Shown piece by piece: positions 44,777-56,761 of a stretch of 64,000 nucleotides of DNA. The translations under genes were made by a program, and so were the position numbers. The stretch is from positions 1 to 64,000 of the forward strand of contig NW_025954982.1 in NCBI RefSeq assembly GCF_022376445.1, read 5' to 3'. Position 1 is the stretch's first letter. Every line of letters starts with the position of its first letter. Under the pieces are notes generated by a model, which had not been told where the DNA came from, did not search any database, and saw nothing but the letters and a program-made list of their open reading frames with translations. This DNA comes from Fomitopsis serialis (lineage: Eukaryota > Basidiomycota > Agaricomycetes > Polyporales > Fomitopsidaceae).

Positions 44777-45604
44777 ATCCCATTTTATTGTTTCACGTGT
44801 GAGACTATTCACACTCTCATGGACATCGTTGTTATAATATCCACCCTGTGAATTATTGCGAGTCCACCGTTGGCACTCAAGCAAATTTGAAGGCCCTGCG
44901 TTGTATAGGAAGTATGTACCTTCCGTTATGCAATACCGAAGCCTGCAGCCCTCGCTGTTACTGGAGACGGCTAGAACCAGTTCTCCACGGTGTGAACAGT
45001 TGCCACCAGTGCAAGCACATGGCCCATTCGCAGTCCAGCTCGCATGAATCGTACAATATTAATATGTCGCACTCGATTCTATGTACTGTCATTTTGCAGT
45101 GCAAAAAATCGATCGAGTAGAACTTGCAATGTGGCTTGACGTCAACAGACCAAAACAATGAGACATTGTATTCGGAAGTAACTAGTACGAGGCATGTTGT
45201 ACTCTTATCGATTTCGCGCTCGACACCCCAGAATACAAGGAAAGCCATAGCTAGTCGCATACGCAGAACTTCTGCGTAAACAAGCTAGCCCTCGGATATA
45301 GACTTGTGTTAGTCCTGCCTTACACGAGGAAGCTTCAGTGAGTTGTCCCGCTCCAGCGGCAACGCGACATGCACGTCTCGAAATACAAGGCCGTCTTCCG
45401 CTGGGCTTACTTCAAGTCGAAGTGGATCACATATAACGTGCATCGCACTCGTCTCCACTCGCAACGCGCTGCGCAATTTGTACGTATCCCGCCTTATAAT
45501 CCGTGGTCTGCCTTCTCGGACTCGCCATTTCATCCGGGCTGGCGTCCTTTCGTTCTGTATCCTAACTTCACACCTCACTGCGTCGTTCATCCTCACATCG
45601 TGCG
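44777..45604. other. Intergenic, about 830 bp
   Basis: No convincing gene. A minus-strand frame at 45309-45794 ends in a protein-like segment but runs antisense into the next gene. Confidence 0.35.
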
Positions 45605-46073
45605 ATGCTCCTGTTCTGGAGCGTGTTTGTGCGCAGTTATGTAGCGCTCGCCTTCGTGGCGAGCCTAGCGCCGTCCGGTACGTCAATTGTGCACGCAGGA
45701 ACCAGGGGAATCGCTCATACGTATCTGACAGTGCTTGCTGCCCCTTGGTGGCCCATGCATTACGTGCTGGATGAGCTGTCGCCCGACATGCCACCTCCGC
45801 AATCTGCTGCCGCCGGCATCGTCCCTGCTGCTAGTATGTCCTCGTCCGCCGCCACTCCTAGCGAGACGAACGTAGTTGGTGCAACGAAGAGCTCTGTGAG
45901 TGTTGTGCACTTTAAGTGTTGACGAGTCTAATAGCTACTCTAACTAGGGAAATCTCGATGATACAACACAGCAGTCTGGCGGCGCCAGCGTCGTCGATCG
46001 CAGTGCCAGTACAGTGAGCATCCTGGTCGGAAGCACAGTCATCGCTCTGTACCTCGTGATTAAAGCTCCCTGA
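45605..46073 (+). CDS. Small protein with hydrophobic ends, probably membrane-anchored
   Basis: Two exons (45605-45895 and 45948-46073) with a 52-nt intron (GTGAGT..CTAACTAG) give 138 residues. The N-terminus is hydrophobic (MLLFWSVFVRSYVALAFVAS), with a plausible signal-peptide end after SLAPSGTSIVHAG. A Ser/Thr/Pro/Ala-rich middle follows (SMSSSAATPSETN), then a hydrophobic C-terminus, TVSILVGSTVIALYLVIKAP. This pattern fits a small wall or membrane protein, either with a C-terminal transmembrane helix or a GPI signal. No family is recognised. Confidence 0.5.
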
Positions 46074-46524
46074 TCTGGATGCGTTAGTCGTCTTGTGTCT
46101 TCCATTCTACCCATTTATCCTCTCGCTGGACGGTAGTCCTCATGAGCGCTACGGACACGGTGTCCGTTTTCCCGTCGTTGAATAATCCATTCCTTCACCC
46201 TCATGTATCTGTATCTACTCGTATCCGTGTCTTTGCAGACCCAATCTGTAGCATAGCTCATTGTGGTCGTTGTTATCGTTGTCGTCGTGCTATCGCTTGC
46301 ATCCCAATACCGCCCCACCTCTACTTACTACAGCCCTCTACTGTGTATGCTTCTTTGGCTCGAAGCCAACTATGTTGTGATGCACTAGCTTAGACTTAAA
46401 GCTTGAAGACGAGTACCCCTCACTTTACACAAGACGACTGTACTAGCTTATGCTCATCATGATGTACTCCATCAGTATGGTAATCTGGGGGAAGTAAGTA
46501 CTACATTGTCATACATCCTGGGAG
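46074..46524. other. Intergenic upstream of ACGCGT cluster
   Basis: No gene is seen. It is the shared spacer between the small membrane protein's 3' end and the promoter of the dNTPase gene. Confidence 0.4.
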
Positions 46525-46606
46525 ACGCGTGAAAGAGTGACAGTGGATGACGCGTGACGGCACGCGTCGGACGCGCGACCGTGACCCTCGACGCGTCGCG
46601 ACGCGT
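46525..46606. promoter_or_regulatory. Cluster of five ACGCGT (MCB) boxes
   Basis: ACGCGT occurs at 46525-46530, 46550-46555, 46562-46567, 46591-46596 and 46601-46606, five copies in 82 bases. This is the MluI cell-cycle box that yeast MBF (Mbp1-Swi6) binds to switch on S-phase genes. The cluster ends 187 bases before the start codon of a SAMHD1-like dNTPase gene. A near-copy ACGCGC lies at 46571. Confidence 0.7.
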
Positions 46607-46763
46607 CACGGCGACTTATCAAATTAGGAACGCCTCGCAGCCACCGCGAGTGGCGAGCACTGTGACTTGCCACCGACCCTACCTTGCTTCCACACCATCA
46701 CACTGACCTGCCGTTTGGACCCTTCGGCCCGAGGATCGCGCATTTGCCACATCTCATTTCGCA

Positions 46764-46769
46764 TATAAA
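46764..46769 (+). promoter_or_regulatory. TATA box of the dNTPase gene
   Basis: TATAAA lies 24 bases before the start codon, close for a TATA box, so either the leader is very short or the start lies further downstream. Confidence 0.4.
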
Positions 46770-46792
46770 CCCTGGGCGGCCGTGCGACCACC

Positions 46793-49651
46793 ATGAGGCT
46801 CATGCAGGCGGACGACGACGAGATTGAGCCGCAGACGCGGTCAACGCCGCTGCTCGACTTGCGCAGGTTCAAGGACCCCATTCATGATTTCAGTACGTGC
46901 CACCGACATATATTGCTGGGAGGCCATGATACTGATGTCTCTGCGTCGCGGACAGTCCCCTTCAGCTATGAAGTCTGCGCCATCATCGACACGTCTGTCT
47001 CTTTGTCAACCCTTTCCGAGTCAGTATACTCATTTCGTTGTGCAGGCCCCAGTTTCAGCGCCTTCGCAACATCAAGCAGCTTGGAACGTCGTATTATGTC
47101 TGGCCGGGAGCGTCGCACAATCGGTTTGAGCACAGTCTCGGTGCGTACATCGTTCTCTCAAGCGCTTCTGCGACTCGCGGAACCCAAGCCAAGCCGGCTA
47201 TATGCGGCATATATGCGGCCGTTTGTACGAAAACCGCCCTGAATTGCGGCTTTCAGCGGGAAAATCTTGCGATTGCAAAGTTTCCGAGTGGCTGGAATCC
47301 ATGCGTCTGCGATTTTCTGGCCTTGTTCGTCTCCCATCCAAAGATATCAGCCCTCGAGTGCGCGCGAAGGTCGCCCTCTACATCATACAGCGCTCTTCGT
47401 AGCGAATGCGAGGAATCGAGGACAAGGCTGTTGAACAGTGTTTGCAATCTGAAGGCAGTAGTTGGGCCTTATGGTTCATGTCCACGAGGGAATGTGGGAG
47501 GAGTCGTACGAGGTAGAGGGACCGCCCAGCCAACGATGAGGCTTGCGACGACTGAGGTGATGATCTGGAGCATGTCAGGTTGACACGGAGGCACAGGTGC
47601 AATATGCCAGCCGGAGCCCAATGTCGTTCTTGTGCGCAGAAGTTATTCTCAGATGAAACTGGGCTGGTACTGCTCGAGCCGTATACCGTGTCGACACATA
47701 TGAAGGTCCCCGGCGTGGCGGACGCTGTGTTCAAGGCAATAAGCGATCGTCTGGCTAACAAGCGATATTTCCCCCATAGGTGTAGCGCATTTAGCGGGGC
47801 TCATGGCTGAGCATCTGCAGAAGAGTCAGCCGGAGCTGAATATCACTCGTCGGGACGTCAAATGCGTGACCATCGCCGGGCTCTGCCACGACCTCGGGCA
47901 TGGACCCTGGAGCCACGTATGGGATGCAATGTTCATTCCTCGTGCGTTGTATGTAATATTACCATTCACGGAAGTGAGCTCGGTACTGATGCAATGTAGG
48001 CCTGGTACCAAGTGGAAGCACGAAGACTCGTCGGACATGATGTTCGACGCCCTCATTCAGGAAAATGACCTTGACATTTCTGAGGACGATGCCTCATTCA
48101 TCAAAGCTCTGATTGCTGGTGAAACCAGTCGTTGTAGGTAAGTAATCAACATTGCGCCTGCGTGCGATTACTCAGCAGGAAGGAAGCCGGAAAGAGAAGC
48201 CCTTCTTGTTTGAAATTGTGGCAAACAAGAGGAACGGATTGGATGTTGATAAGTAGGCGTGCATATCATGCAGCTATGTCGGGAGCACTAACACAAGTAG
48301 GTTCGATTACATTGCGCGAGACACGCATGCCATCGACATGAAGGTGAATCTCTCACTGACGCGGTAAGCAGCGCACTCTATGATTCCGACATCTACTGAC
48401 GTGCCCGTGACTGCAGGCTTATCCATTCCGCGCGGGCCATCAACGACGAGATCTGCTATCACATCAAGGACGCGAGCCAGATTTACGAGCTCTGCCATAC
48501 CCGGTTCAGTCTGCATAAGCGCGTCTATGGCCATAAGACGGGTATGAGGACCTTCCTTTTGTAACGCACGTTTCACTGAATTGCCCGTAGCCAAGGCCAT
48601 AGAGTACATGCTCATCGACGCTCTGCTTGCTGCAGAGCCCTACATGAAATTCGCACGCGACATATTCGACCCGAAACGGTATCTTTACCTCACAGATGAC
48701 ATCCGCATCCGAATCGAGGCGTCTGAGAGTCCCGTAAGTCATAGCCAGTCCGTACGCTACTCGCTCTCACTGATAGGTCAATCTAGGAACTCCAGCCGGC
48801 GCGAGACATCCTATATCGCATCCACAGGAGGGACCTCTACCACATGGTTGATTGGAAGGTCTTTCCGTGGGCGTTCCGACACGATTGCAAGGAGATCTTC
48901 ACTCCCGAGAAGATTGTGCGCGCCGCGCAGGCGGACGAGCGAGAACTACCCAGCGAGAAGGATCAGGCCAGTGAGGACGAGTACCGCAAGCTCATCGAAG
49001 AGCTCAAGCCCGAGCACATCATCGTCGACATCTCGATGATGCACTACGGCATGAAGGATAAGAACCCGCTTGACACGGTCAGCTTCTACTCGAAGCACTG
49101 CCCAGACAGTGAGTCCGATCTGTGCGCTGTAAGAAATATTGGTTGTAATTCGTGGTCAGAATCCCAGAAGGCGCAGCCTCACGATGTCTCGTTGCTCATG
49201 CCGGGTGAGTTCGGTGAGGTTCTTCTGCGCATCTACACAAGGGACACACGGTACGCTACGCCTGACATAGATCGATCGTCATTCGTAGCACTTATCATCA
49301 CCCAGCTTCAACCGCATTGTGCGAGACGCGTACAACGCGCTGCTGCCCACCGCGACCAAGGAAGAAGAAGAAGACCCCCTCGCGGACGATCCGGTGCTCA
49401 CGCCTCCACAGGAAGAGCATCGGCGCTCGGCGTCTCCACGCAAGCAGCGGTCGTTCTCGCGAGTGCAGAGCGCGAGCGGCCGCCTGATCAGCGACTTTAC
49501 ACCGTTGTCCCAGAACAACTTCACCGCAGTTCCTTTGGGCCACGGCGCCCAGCAGCCGTCGCTATCCTCACGGGATAGGTACAAGGGCTTGAAGAGGGAT
49601 CGCGAAGATGGCCCTCGGTCGCCGCCTGCTAAGAAAAAGGTGCTGCCGTGA
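46793..49651 (+). CDS. SAMHD1-like HD-domain dNTP triphosphohydrolase
   Basis: The family cuts dNTPs to nucleosides and triphosphate and limits dNTP pools. Motifs in order: [31 protein letters not shown] and NRFEHSLG with the first metal His; after a 639-nt intron (47141-47779) [35 protein letters not shown] with the HD pair at 47887-47892; [30 protein letters not shown] with the last Asp; [27 protein letters not shown], the SAMHD1-type C-terminal lobe; and a Lys/Arg/Ser-rich tail ([17 protein letters not shown]) that looks like a nuclear localisation signal. At least ten exons. No frame break was found. The SAM domain of the animal enzyme is absent, as expected in fungi. Confidence 0.87.
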
Positions 49652-49867
49652 GGTCTGCTAGCAGCCAGGTTTGCCTCGAATTGCAAGTTTCACTCTTACC
49701 TGAACCATGATCATGACAGGAGTTGTCGCACCTCGTCTTTACCCATCTCCGTTTTCGCACTTTGCCACATCACACAGCATTGCTATCAAGGGAACGCTAC
49801 TCAGAAGTCTCGCATTATGCACCCTACAGTAATAATATGAACGGTCATTATTTATGGACACACCATG

Positions 49868-52330
49868 TCAGCAACCGCCCGCTTCAACCTCAACTTCACC
49901 GGTACCCGCCCGCGTTGTCTTCTTCGCCGCTTTCCCAAGATCCTCGCTAAAGCTGACATACCGCGGCTTCCGTTTCCTCGTCGAGAAACCCGACAGCTCG
50001 AACGCCAAGTCACCAATCATTTGCTCCTTCGCCACTGCAAGTTCGCTGTTCACTTCCTTCATCGCGGAGAGGACCGAATCCGGGCGGGCAGCTAGGATGG
50101 CGCGCCGGAGGATACGCTCGAGAGGCACCGGTGAGTAGACTTGGTGAGGGACTGATTCCACGAGCCCTGCGACTTCCAAGGTGGACGGCATGTTGTGTTC
50201 CCGGAAGACCTTGGTGAAAGCCTCGTACTTGGCTTCATCTGCTGCGGATGGAGTAGCATCATCTTCCAGTTGTGTTGGCGGACGAGCTGGCGGCGGTCGG
50301 TTGCGCGTACTTGACGACCCTGCTGGTGCCTCAAATCCCGGAGGTGACTCGGAATGTGCTTCCGTAGCCAACTCTAGCTCTGGTGCGACATATGCAAGGC
50401 TAAGGCGTGGTATCGTACCGATACGAAGAAGTACGTCAAGCACGCGCGAGTTATATGCCGGGCGTTGCCTGGATGGAGCCGTGGACAAGCCCAAGAAGCG
50501 ATACGACCAGAAGGAGCGTGGATCGCTCTCTACCGCCAGTAAAGGTAGTTCATGCTTGAGCCTTCTCATTAGTGGAGCGAGGATCCTCTGATACATGACA
50601 AGGTCCATGGGGAGCTCGCATTGCCGCATGGTCTTGAAGACGACAAACGCAGCTGCGTAGTCTCGCCGATCCATGAACACCCGCATCGCCGAGATCAGAG
50701 AACTGCTCGACAGGACGCCCTCGAAGCTGTTTCTCGCACGTGCAATATGGCACCGGATCATGTCCTGGTACAGTTGGCGAGGCGAAGGTGCACCGCGGGG
50801 GCGTCCGATCCTTCGTGTGAGGAAGCTGCGTGGCTGGGACATATAGAGCGACGCGCGGAAGACCATCGCAAAGGTAATTTCGTCCGGCGTGATCGCGGGG
50901 TCTGGGCTGGCCTTCAGGAGGCCATAGATCTTGTACGCGTTGTCGTACTTCTTGCGCGCGAACTCTGCCGACATGAGCGCGTTGTAGAAGGCGAGGTCCG
51001 GCTGGATCTCGAGCTCTTGCATTCGCTCCACGATCCATCGGTACAGCTCCTCGTCCTCCGACGAGCCGTCTATGAAGCGCAGGAGGCTTGTGTAGGGCTC
51101 GGGACCGCTTGCGCCAGCGTGGCGCTCGGGATCGAGCCATTCCTTCGCAGAGCCTTTGGAGCCCGCCCGTGCATGGACGTAGACTATCCAACTAATGGTC
51201 TCCCGCGCGAACGAATAGCCAGGACGTTTACAGCGAAGGTATAGCTTCGCCACCGCGTCCACGAAGGCTGGATCTTCGCTGATGGTGTTATCCAGCAGGA
51301 ACAGCATGTCCTGGAACGCATGTTCGTTGAAACGCTTGTTCATGAACCACATCTCTAGCAGCGCGAAGAACTCCTCGGGGGCAGGCGACCGATTCGCCAG
51401 CGATATGACCGTCATCTGTGCGCGCAGGGATATGGAGCAGATGAACCCTTCCGCCGTCATACGCGTGTAACACGTAACGGCGGCCATTGGACAACCCTCG
51501 AGAAGAAGCATGCGGATAGTGGCCTCGAAAACTTGGAAGCGCGTGGGGTTGTCCTCCGGCATCTTGCTCAAGAAGACGTGAAAGCGCTTTATGGCGGTCG
51601 GCTCACCGCACTTTCGGAGCGAGTCCCGCACCTCGCCGACGAGCTCGCTGACGAACGGCGGGTACTCTGGGCACACCCTCCGGACGATCTCCTTCGGGAC
51701 TTCAGAACCGTCACGGCTAACTTGCATATCCGCGCGTCGCAGCTCGGCTCCGTCGGCAGCATTCGACGCGGTTTCGTCCCTCGACCTTGCAGTCTCGTGT
51801 GCCACAGTGAATGGACGCCGCCGCTGTACACCCCTGCCGTTGTGACTAGGAACAGCATCGCGACGATTGTTCGAGTCCGCAGTCGAGCTGGACGGTGCTG
51901 CTTCGCGTGCATCAGTATCGCGCCCCTTCCCTTCCCACAAAGCGCCTTCTCCCAGCGGACCGTCATTGTGGTCATGTGTATGCCCTTCACGATACGTGGT
52001 CAAGGGCTTGGAACCGACCGGGAGATGCGAGGGCAGCAAAGCGGCTTTTCGGGACACTGCGCGAACCGAAGGCGAGAAACCGAGTGTCAATCCAGACAGA
52101 CCGTGTACGCAACATTGGCCAAGTATTCCACTGCGAAAAATAGCGGCCTGGTCGTTCCGCTCAGCATATGTCAACCTCTTCCTTCCTTTGGAACTCACCA
52201 GGTCAAGTAAGTGATTGATTGATGTCTGGGAGGTGCAGTATGTGGCTGATAGACAGACAAGAGCAAAGGCTAAGTAGAAACGGTTCAATGAATGAAGGTC
52301 GTCGTCCGACTCGTCGAGGGTCCGGGTCAA
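49868..52330 (-). CDS. Pentatricopeptide repeat (PPR) protein, probably mitochondrial
   Basis: One frame of 820 codons ends at 49868. Helix-pair repeats are clear in the middle: PDLAFYNALMSAEFARKKYD, AYKIYGLLKAS, TPDEITFAMVFRASL, AAFVVFKTMRQCELPMDLVM and YQRILAPLMRRL, with the spacing typical of 35-residue PPR motifs that bind RNA. The N-terminal 150 residues are basic and Ser/Arg-rich (SVRAVSRKAALLPSHLP), fitting a mitochondrial presequence. The first 45 codons (52330 to about 52195) may be untranslated or another exon because a GTGAGTTCC donor lies near 52200. So the true start could be further in. The C-terminal part is basic (STRKRKPRYVSF). Confidence 0.7.
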   Translation of the reverse strand: MTRTLDESDDDLHSLNRFYLAFALVCLSATYCTSQTSINHLLDLVSSKGRKRLTYAERNDQAAIFRSGILGQCCVHGLSGLTLGFSPSVRAVSRKAALLPSHLPVGSKPLTTYREGHTHDHNDGPLGEGALWEGKGRDTDAREAAPSSSTADSNNRRDAVPSHNGRGVQRRRPFTVAHETARSRDETASNAADGAELRRADMQVSRDGSEVPKEIVRRVCPEYPPFVSELVGEVRDSLRKCGEPTAIKRFHVFLSKMPEDNPTRFQVFEATIRMLLLEGCPMAAVTCYTRMTAEGFICSISLRAQMTVISLANRSPAPEEFFALLEMWFMNKRFNEHAFQDMLFLLDNTISEDPAFVDAVAKLYLRCKRPGYSFARETISWIVYVHARAGSKGSAKEWLDPERHAGASGPEPYTSLLRFIDGSSEDEELYRWIVERMQELEIQPDLAFYNALMSAEFARKKYDNAYKIYGLLKASPDPAITPDEITFAMVFRASLYMSQPRSFLTRRIGRPRGAPSPRQLYQDMIRCHIARARNSFEGVLSSSSLISAMRVFMDRRDYAAAFVVFKTMRQCELPMDLVMYQRILAPLMRRLKHELPLLAVESDPRSFWSYRFLGLSTAPSRQRPAYNSRVLDVLLRIGTIPRLSLAYVAPELELATEAHSESPPGFEAPAGSSSTRNRPPPARPPTQLEDDATPSAADEAKYEAFTKVFREHNMPSTLEVAGLVESVPHQVYSPVPLERILRRAILAARPDSVLSAMKEVNSELAVAKEQMIGDLAFELSGFSTRKRKPRYVSFSEDLGKAAKKTTRAGTGEVEVEAGGC

Positions 52331-52551
52331 GACTCGATAGGAGCGTTACGTGAGATTCCTTTTTTGGAAGCATTTCAGGTGCGCCTTAAGCTTTAGCGCC
52401 GTCATGCGATGTCGCTAACTTTAAGCGCTGGTGTGGTACAGAAGTCGGCTAACTTAAAGGCTGCTCGAGGCTCGAGCGATCTACTCAGTCCGTTTCGCAA
52501 CCGCGACCGTCTCAGACGACGTAGCCATCTTCTACCCTGCCTTCGACAGTC

Positions 52552-55500
52552 ATGGATTCGTCGAGCTCGCCCGACATCGAGTCCACCCCGCCACCCGCAG
52601 TCAGCAGTCTCCGGTCCCGTTTCGAGCAGCTCGCTGCGGGCAGCAGCGCTGCACCAGGGCATAAACGACCTCTCAGCAGTCATGGGCTGCTTACGCCTGA
52701 ACCGTCTAGCCCGCGTCCGCGCGCAGCATCGGGAACAGACGAGCTCAGACCGGACGCTCGCCTGCTTCGCCCAACCTCGTCCTCCTCAGACCTCAAAACG
52801 GGCACGAAGAGGCCTCCACCACCACCTCCAGGCCGCTCCTCCAGGGCACCCTCTCCTGCGCCTCTGGTGTCGAGTCCCTTGCTGCGCCCGACGCTGGCAG
52901 CTGAACCGCCGTCCTCGCCTCTGGTTCACGACGCTACGCTTCCGAGTTCGCGTTCTGTCTCCCCGAACAAGACGGCTTCGTTATCGCGCAAACCGCCTCC
53001 CCCACCGCCGCCCCATGTCCGCGAGCCTCCCTCTGAAGCGACCCCCGCGGAGCGGACATCTGTGTCTTCGTTAGTAACAAAGTTCGGGTGAGTGGTCTTC
53101 TGCTTGACCATACGGGGCATACTATTCCGAGGGATGTGGTCCTGCGGCAAGTCCATCTCTGGGAAGCTTCTCTGCGGTACGGGCGGTGTGGGTGCTCACG
53201 CAAGATGATGGGAATCCTTACATCGACCCCTTCTAACCCGGGCAGGTCCTGAAGTCTAGTTGTTAGCCTGACACCGTACAACAACACATCTTCGTGCAGA
53301 CGCTGACATATCGTTTTCAGGGCTCCGCCGCCACCAATACCTCTTTCCGCCAAGCCCTTACCAGCACATAGCCGCGTCCTCTCCCAGTCTGTGACGTCTC
53401 TTTCAATTCCCTCATGTCCCCAACCGACCGAAGACGAACGCGCTCGCAAACCCCGCCATTCGTACCCCGCCCCGAACCACCATGCTTCTGCGAGTGTGTC
53501 GTCCTTCGAAAGCACGTCTTCAAGTTCCTCTACCGGGCCGGACGACCCGTTCGGCGACGACTCGGCCTCAGACTCTGAGCGTACTGTGGCTGGCGGACCT
53601 CCGCCGCTGCCCTCGCGCACGTCCATCCTCAATGGACATGGACCAGTGTACAGCAGTCCGTCAGAGCAGGAGCCTCCCTTTGACAGCGGGTTCTCGTCGA
53701 GTAGCTCGAGTCGTACCTCTAGCGAGAGTGACGTCAGCACCGCCCACGTTCTGCTAGACTCTGTCCGTGCCTCCCACTCCCCTCGGCCCTCGATCCCCCC
53801 TCCACGTCCCCCTCCCCGCCATAAAAGCTCCGCACACGTCCCTTCACCGTCCCTCGCCAGTGTCGTATCCCCGCCTCCCCTACCCGCCCGCAGAGGACCC
53901 GCGACGCCTGTCGACGAGCCCCTTCGCAGGTTTCCTCCGCGAATGCACGACGGCGAAGCGCTGTTGCACCCCAGCTCGGCACCTCCTACGTCCTCCCCGG
54001 CGACCGAGCGTAGGGCATTCCAACCGCCGCCGAAGCGCGGCATCGGGCTCAATGACAAGCTTCCGGCGGCGCGCCCCCGGCAGCAGGCGTCCGGGTCGTC
54101 GAGCGAGTCCGAAGAGGAGGAGTTCAAGAAGGTCGAGTCGCTGCCGGACATGACGCGCTCGTCGCGCCGGCCGCCCGTGGTCGACTGCCACAATTACTCC
54201 GAGTTCAACATCCATGTCGCCGCGTACACGAGCACCGTCGCCGTGTCCGGGCACACCGTTGCGGTCGCACACCACCATCACATCAAGATCTACGACCTGT
54301 CTGTGTCCGAGGCACCCGTGCGGAACATCGACAGCCGGGATGCGGGCCTGGACAAGCTGAACGGGTTCAAGGTGACAGCGATGGAGTTCAAGGCGACACT
54401 CAACGCGGCGGATCGCGGCGCGTTCCTCTGGCTCGGGTGCAAGGACGGGAGCCTGTACGAGCTCGATATTCGCTCGGGCAAGATTGTCGTTACGAGGCCG
54501 GTGGCTCACACACACGCGGTGACGCACATATTCCGGCACGCGCGCGCGATGGTGACGATGGACGACTCGGGCAAGGTGCTCGTGTTCGTGCCCGAGCTTG
54601 ACAGCGCGGACGACGTCCACCTCGTGTATACCCAGCCGCGCGTCGTGCGCATCACGGAGAAGCAGGAGTTTGCGAAGCTCCTTGGGGGTCAACTCTGGAC
54701 TTCGACGCGAGATCCGAATAACGGGGGGTCGGTGGCAAGCACGTCGAGGGGCCCGATCGTGAGGGTGTACGATGTGTTCTCGCCTGGGAGCACTGGCAGG
54801 TCGTTGTTGCCGACTGAACACCTCGGTGCAGTGACATCAGGAACCATCCTGCCGTCTCAGCCCGACAAGGTCTATCTCGGGCACGAGGGCGGCCATATCA
54901 GTATTTGGCAGCTCACCACGAAGGATGGGGTGCCGATGTGCGAAGAGGTCATCAAGATCTCGACATCGGACGTCCTGAGCCTAGAGGGAGTGAACGACCG
55001 GCTGTGGGCTGGAGGACGCATCGGCATGATATCTGCGTACGACGTCGTGCCGAGACCGTGGGTGGTTACCAATTGCTGGCAAGCGCATACGAAACTTCCT
55101 GTGCTCAGACTAGTTGTAGACACTTGGAGCATCGAGAAGCTTGGTCGGCTTACTGTGTACAGCATAGGGAGAGACGAGAAGCTCCGTTTCTGGGACGGTC
55201 TGTTGGGGACGCAGTGGGTCGGTGAGTACCAAGACATGTCTTGTTGTAGTCTGTTGCTGAACGAGCATTGACAGACCAAGAGCTGATGAAGCGCGAAGTG
55301 GAATTCAGCACCTTCCGGACGATCAAAGCCCTCATCGTCTCCTGGAACCTCGACTCCGCCAAGCCCGAAACGCTCACGGGCACGCCCGAGAACGACCACT
55401 TCCTACGCGATGCGCTCACGAGCGTCGACGACCCGGACATCATCGCGTTCGGCTTCCAGGAGCTCATTGACCTGGAGAGCCGCAAGATGGCCGCGAAGAC

Positions 55501-56566
55501 AGTGCTCTTGGGAGGGAAGAACAAGTCACCCGACGGCGCAATTTCGCAGAAGGTCTCGACGAGCTACAAGAAGTGGTACGATTGCTTGGTGCTGGCGGTC
55601 CAAAGGGCGATGCCGCCCGACGAGCCGTATACGGTCATACATACGGAGAACCTCGTTGGGCTGTTTAGTTGTATATTCGTGAAGAACACGGAGCGGATAT
55701 CGCTGAAGCACGTCGCGATCACTACGATCAAGCGTGGTATGGGTGGACGGTATGGCAACAAGGTCAGTCGACACGCCATTATTATACCTTCCTTGTAGTC
55801 TGAGTTCTGCTCGGCAGGGTGGTATTGTCGCGCGTTTTGTCATTGACGATACCTCGATATGCTTCATCAACTGTCACTTGGCTGCTGGGCAACACCATGT
55901 GCGCCAACGAAATGCCGACGTCGCAGCCATGCTAGAAGAGAAATCCGTTTTCCCAGAATCGGACGCGGTTGAAGAACCACTAGCGTATGTGAACGGCGGA
56001 GATGGTTCCATGGTGCTGGATCATGAAGTCGTCTTCGTGAGTAGCCTTTATTTCAACTGGGGGATCCGCTAATGCGACATCAGATGAACGGGGACATGAA
56101 CTACCGCATCGAGCATCGGCGTGATCTCGTCGCTGCCGCCATCAAAGCCGGAGACCTTGAAACCCTACTCTCATACGACCAACTACTCCGAGAGATGAAG
56201 ACCAATCGCGCCTTCCGCCTGCGCTCCTTCTTTGAAGGGCCGATCACGTTCGCGCCAACCTACAAATACGACCGTCGCTCGAATGAGTACGACACGTCCG
56301 AGAAGGCGCGCGTGCCGGCGTGGTGTGACCGGGTGCTCTGGCGCTCGCGCGAGCCGTCGCGCGTCGAGCAGCTGCACTACCGTCGGTACGAGGTGAACGT
56401 GTCGGACCACCGGCCGATCTCATCTGCATTCCGAATGACGGTCAAGTCGGTGCAGCATGAGGCGCGCGCGCACGTCAAGAGCGAAGTAGTGGCACGCTGG
56501 AAACAACACGAACGCGCGCTCCTCAAGGCGTGCCACCAGTTCTTCGTCGACCAGGCGATGATATGA
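52552..56566 (+). CDS. WD40-repeat inositol polyphosphate 5-phosphatase
   Basis: Five exons (52552-53087, 53321-55221, 55275-55762, 55818-56036, 56084-56566) join in phase to about 1208 residues. Residues 1-420 are Pro/Ser-rich and low-complexity, with runs of proline that may bind SH3 or EVH1 partners. About residues 445-810 form a beta-propeller (SGHTVAVAHHHHIKIYDL, GAFLWLGCKDGSLYELDI, KVYLGHEGGHISIWQL, RLWAGGRIGMISAYD). The 5-phosphatase domain follows: ALIVSWNLDSAKP, IIAFGFQELIDLE, GIVARFVIDD, INCHLAAGQHH, NGDMNYRI, PAWCDRVLWRS and SDHRPISS. The active-site motifs are complete. It likely dephosphorylates PtdIns(4,5)P2-type lipids in membrane traffic. Intron 1 (233 nt) is long for this genome. 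Confidence 0.88.
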
Positions 56567-56761
56567 TGATGATCCACCCGTGTTCCTCCCTCGCCTCCTT
56601 GTTCCTTTTAATCCCTTGTACATACGGCCTCAGATCACTCGTTCCACACACATCCCATCGGACTCGACAACAGGACCGCACCTTCATTTGTATCCCTCGA
56701 TTTGTGTTGTATCGGTAATAATATTATAGTACTTAGACTGCGCGTCATTGGTCATGCACAT

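Noticed and set aside
45309..45794. Minus-strand frame of 161 codons
   Set aside because: It runs antisense through the better-supported two-exon gene at 45605-46073, and no domain is seen, although its last 40 codons look protein-like.
47580..47810. Plus-strand frame within the long dNTPase intron as an extra exon
   Set aside because: Adding it would break the well-conserved join [17 protein letters not shown], so it is kept only as intron content.
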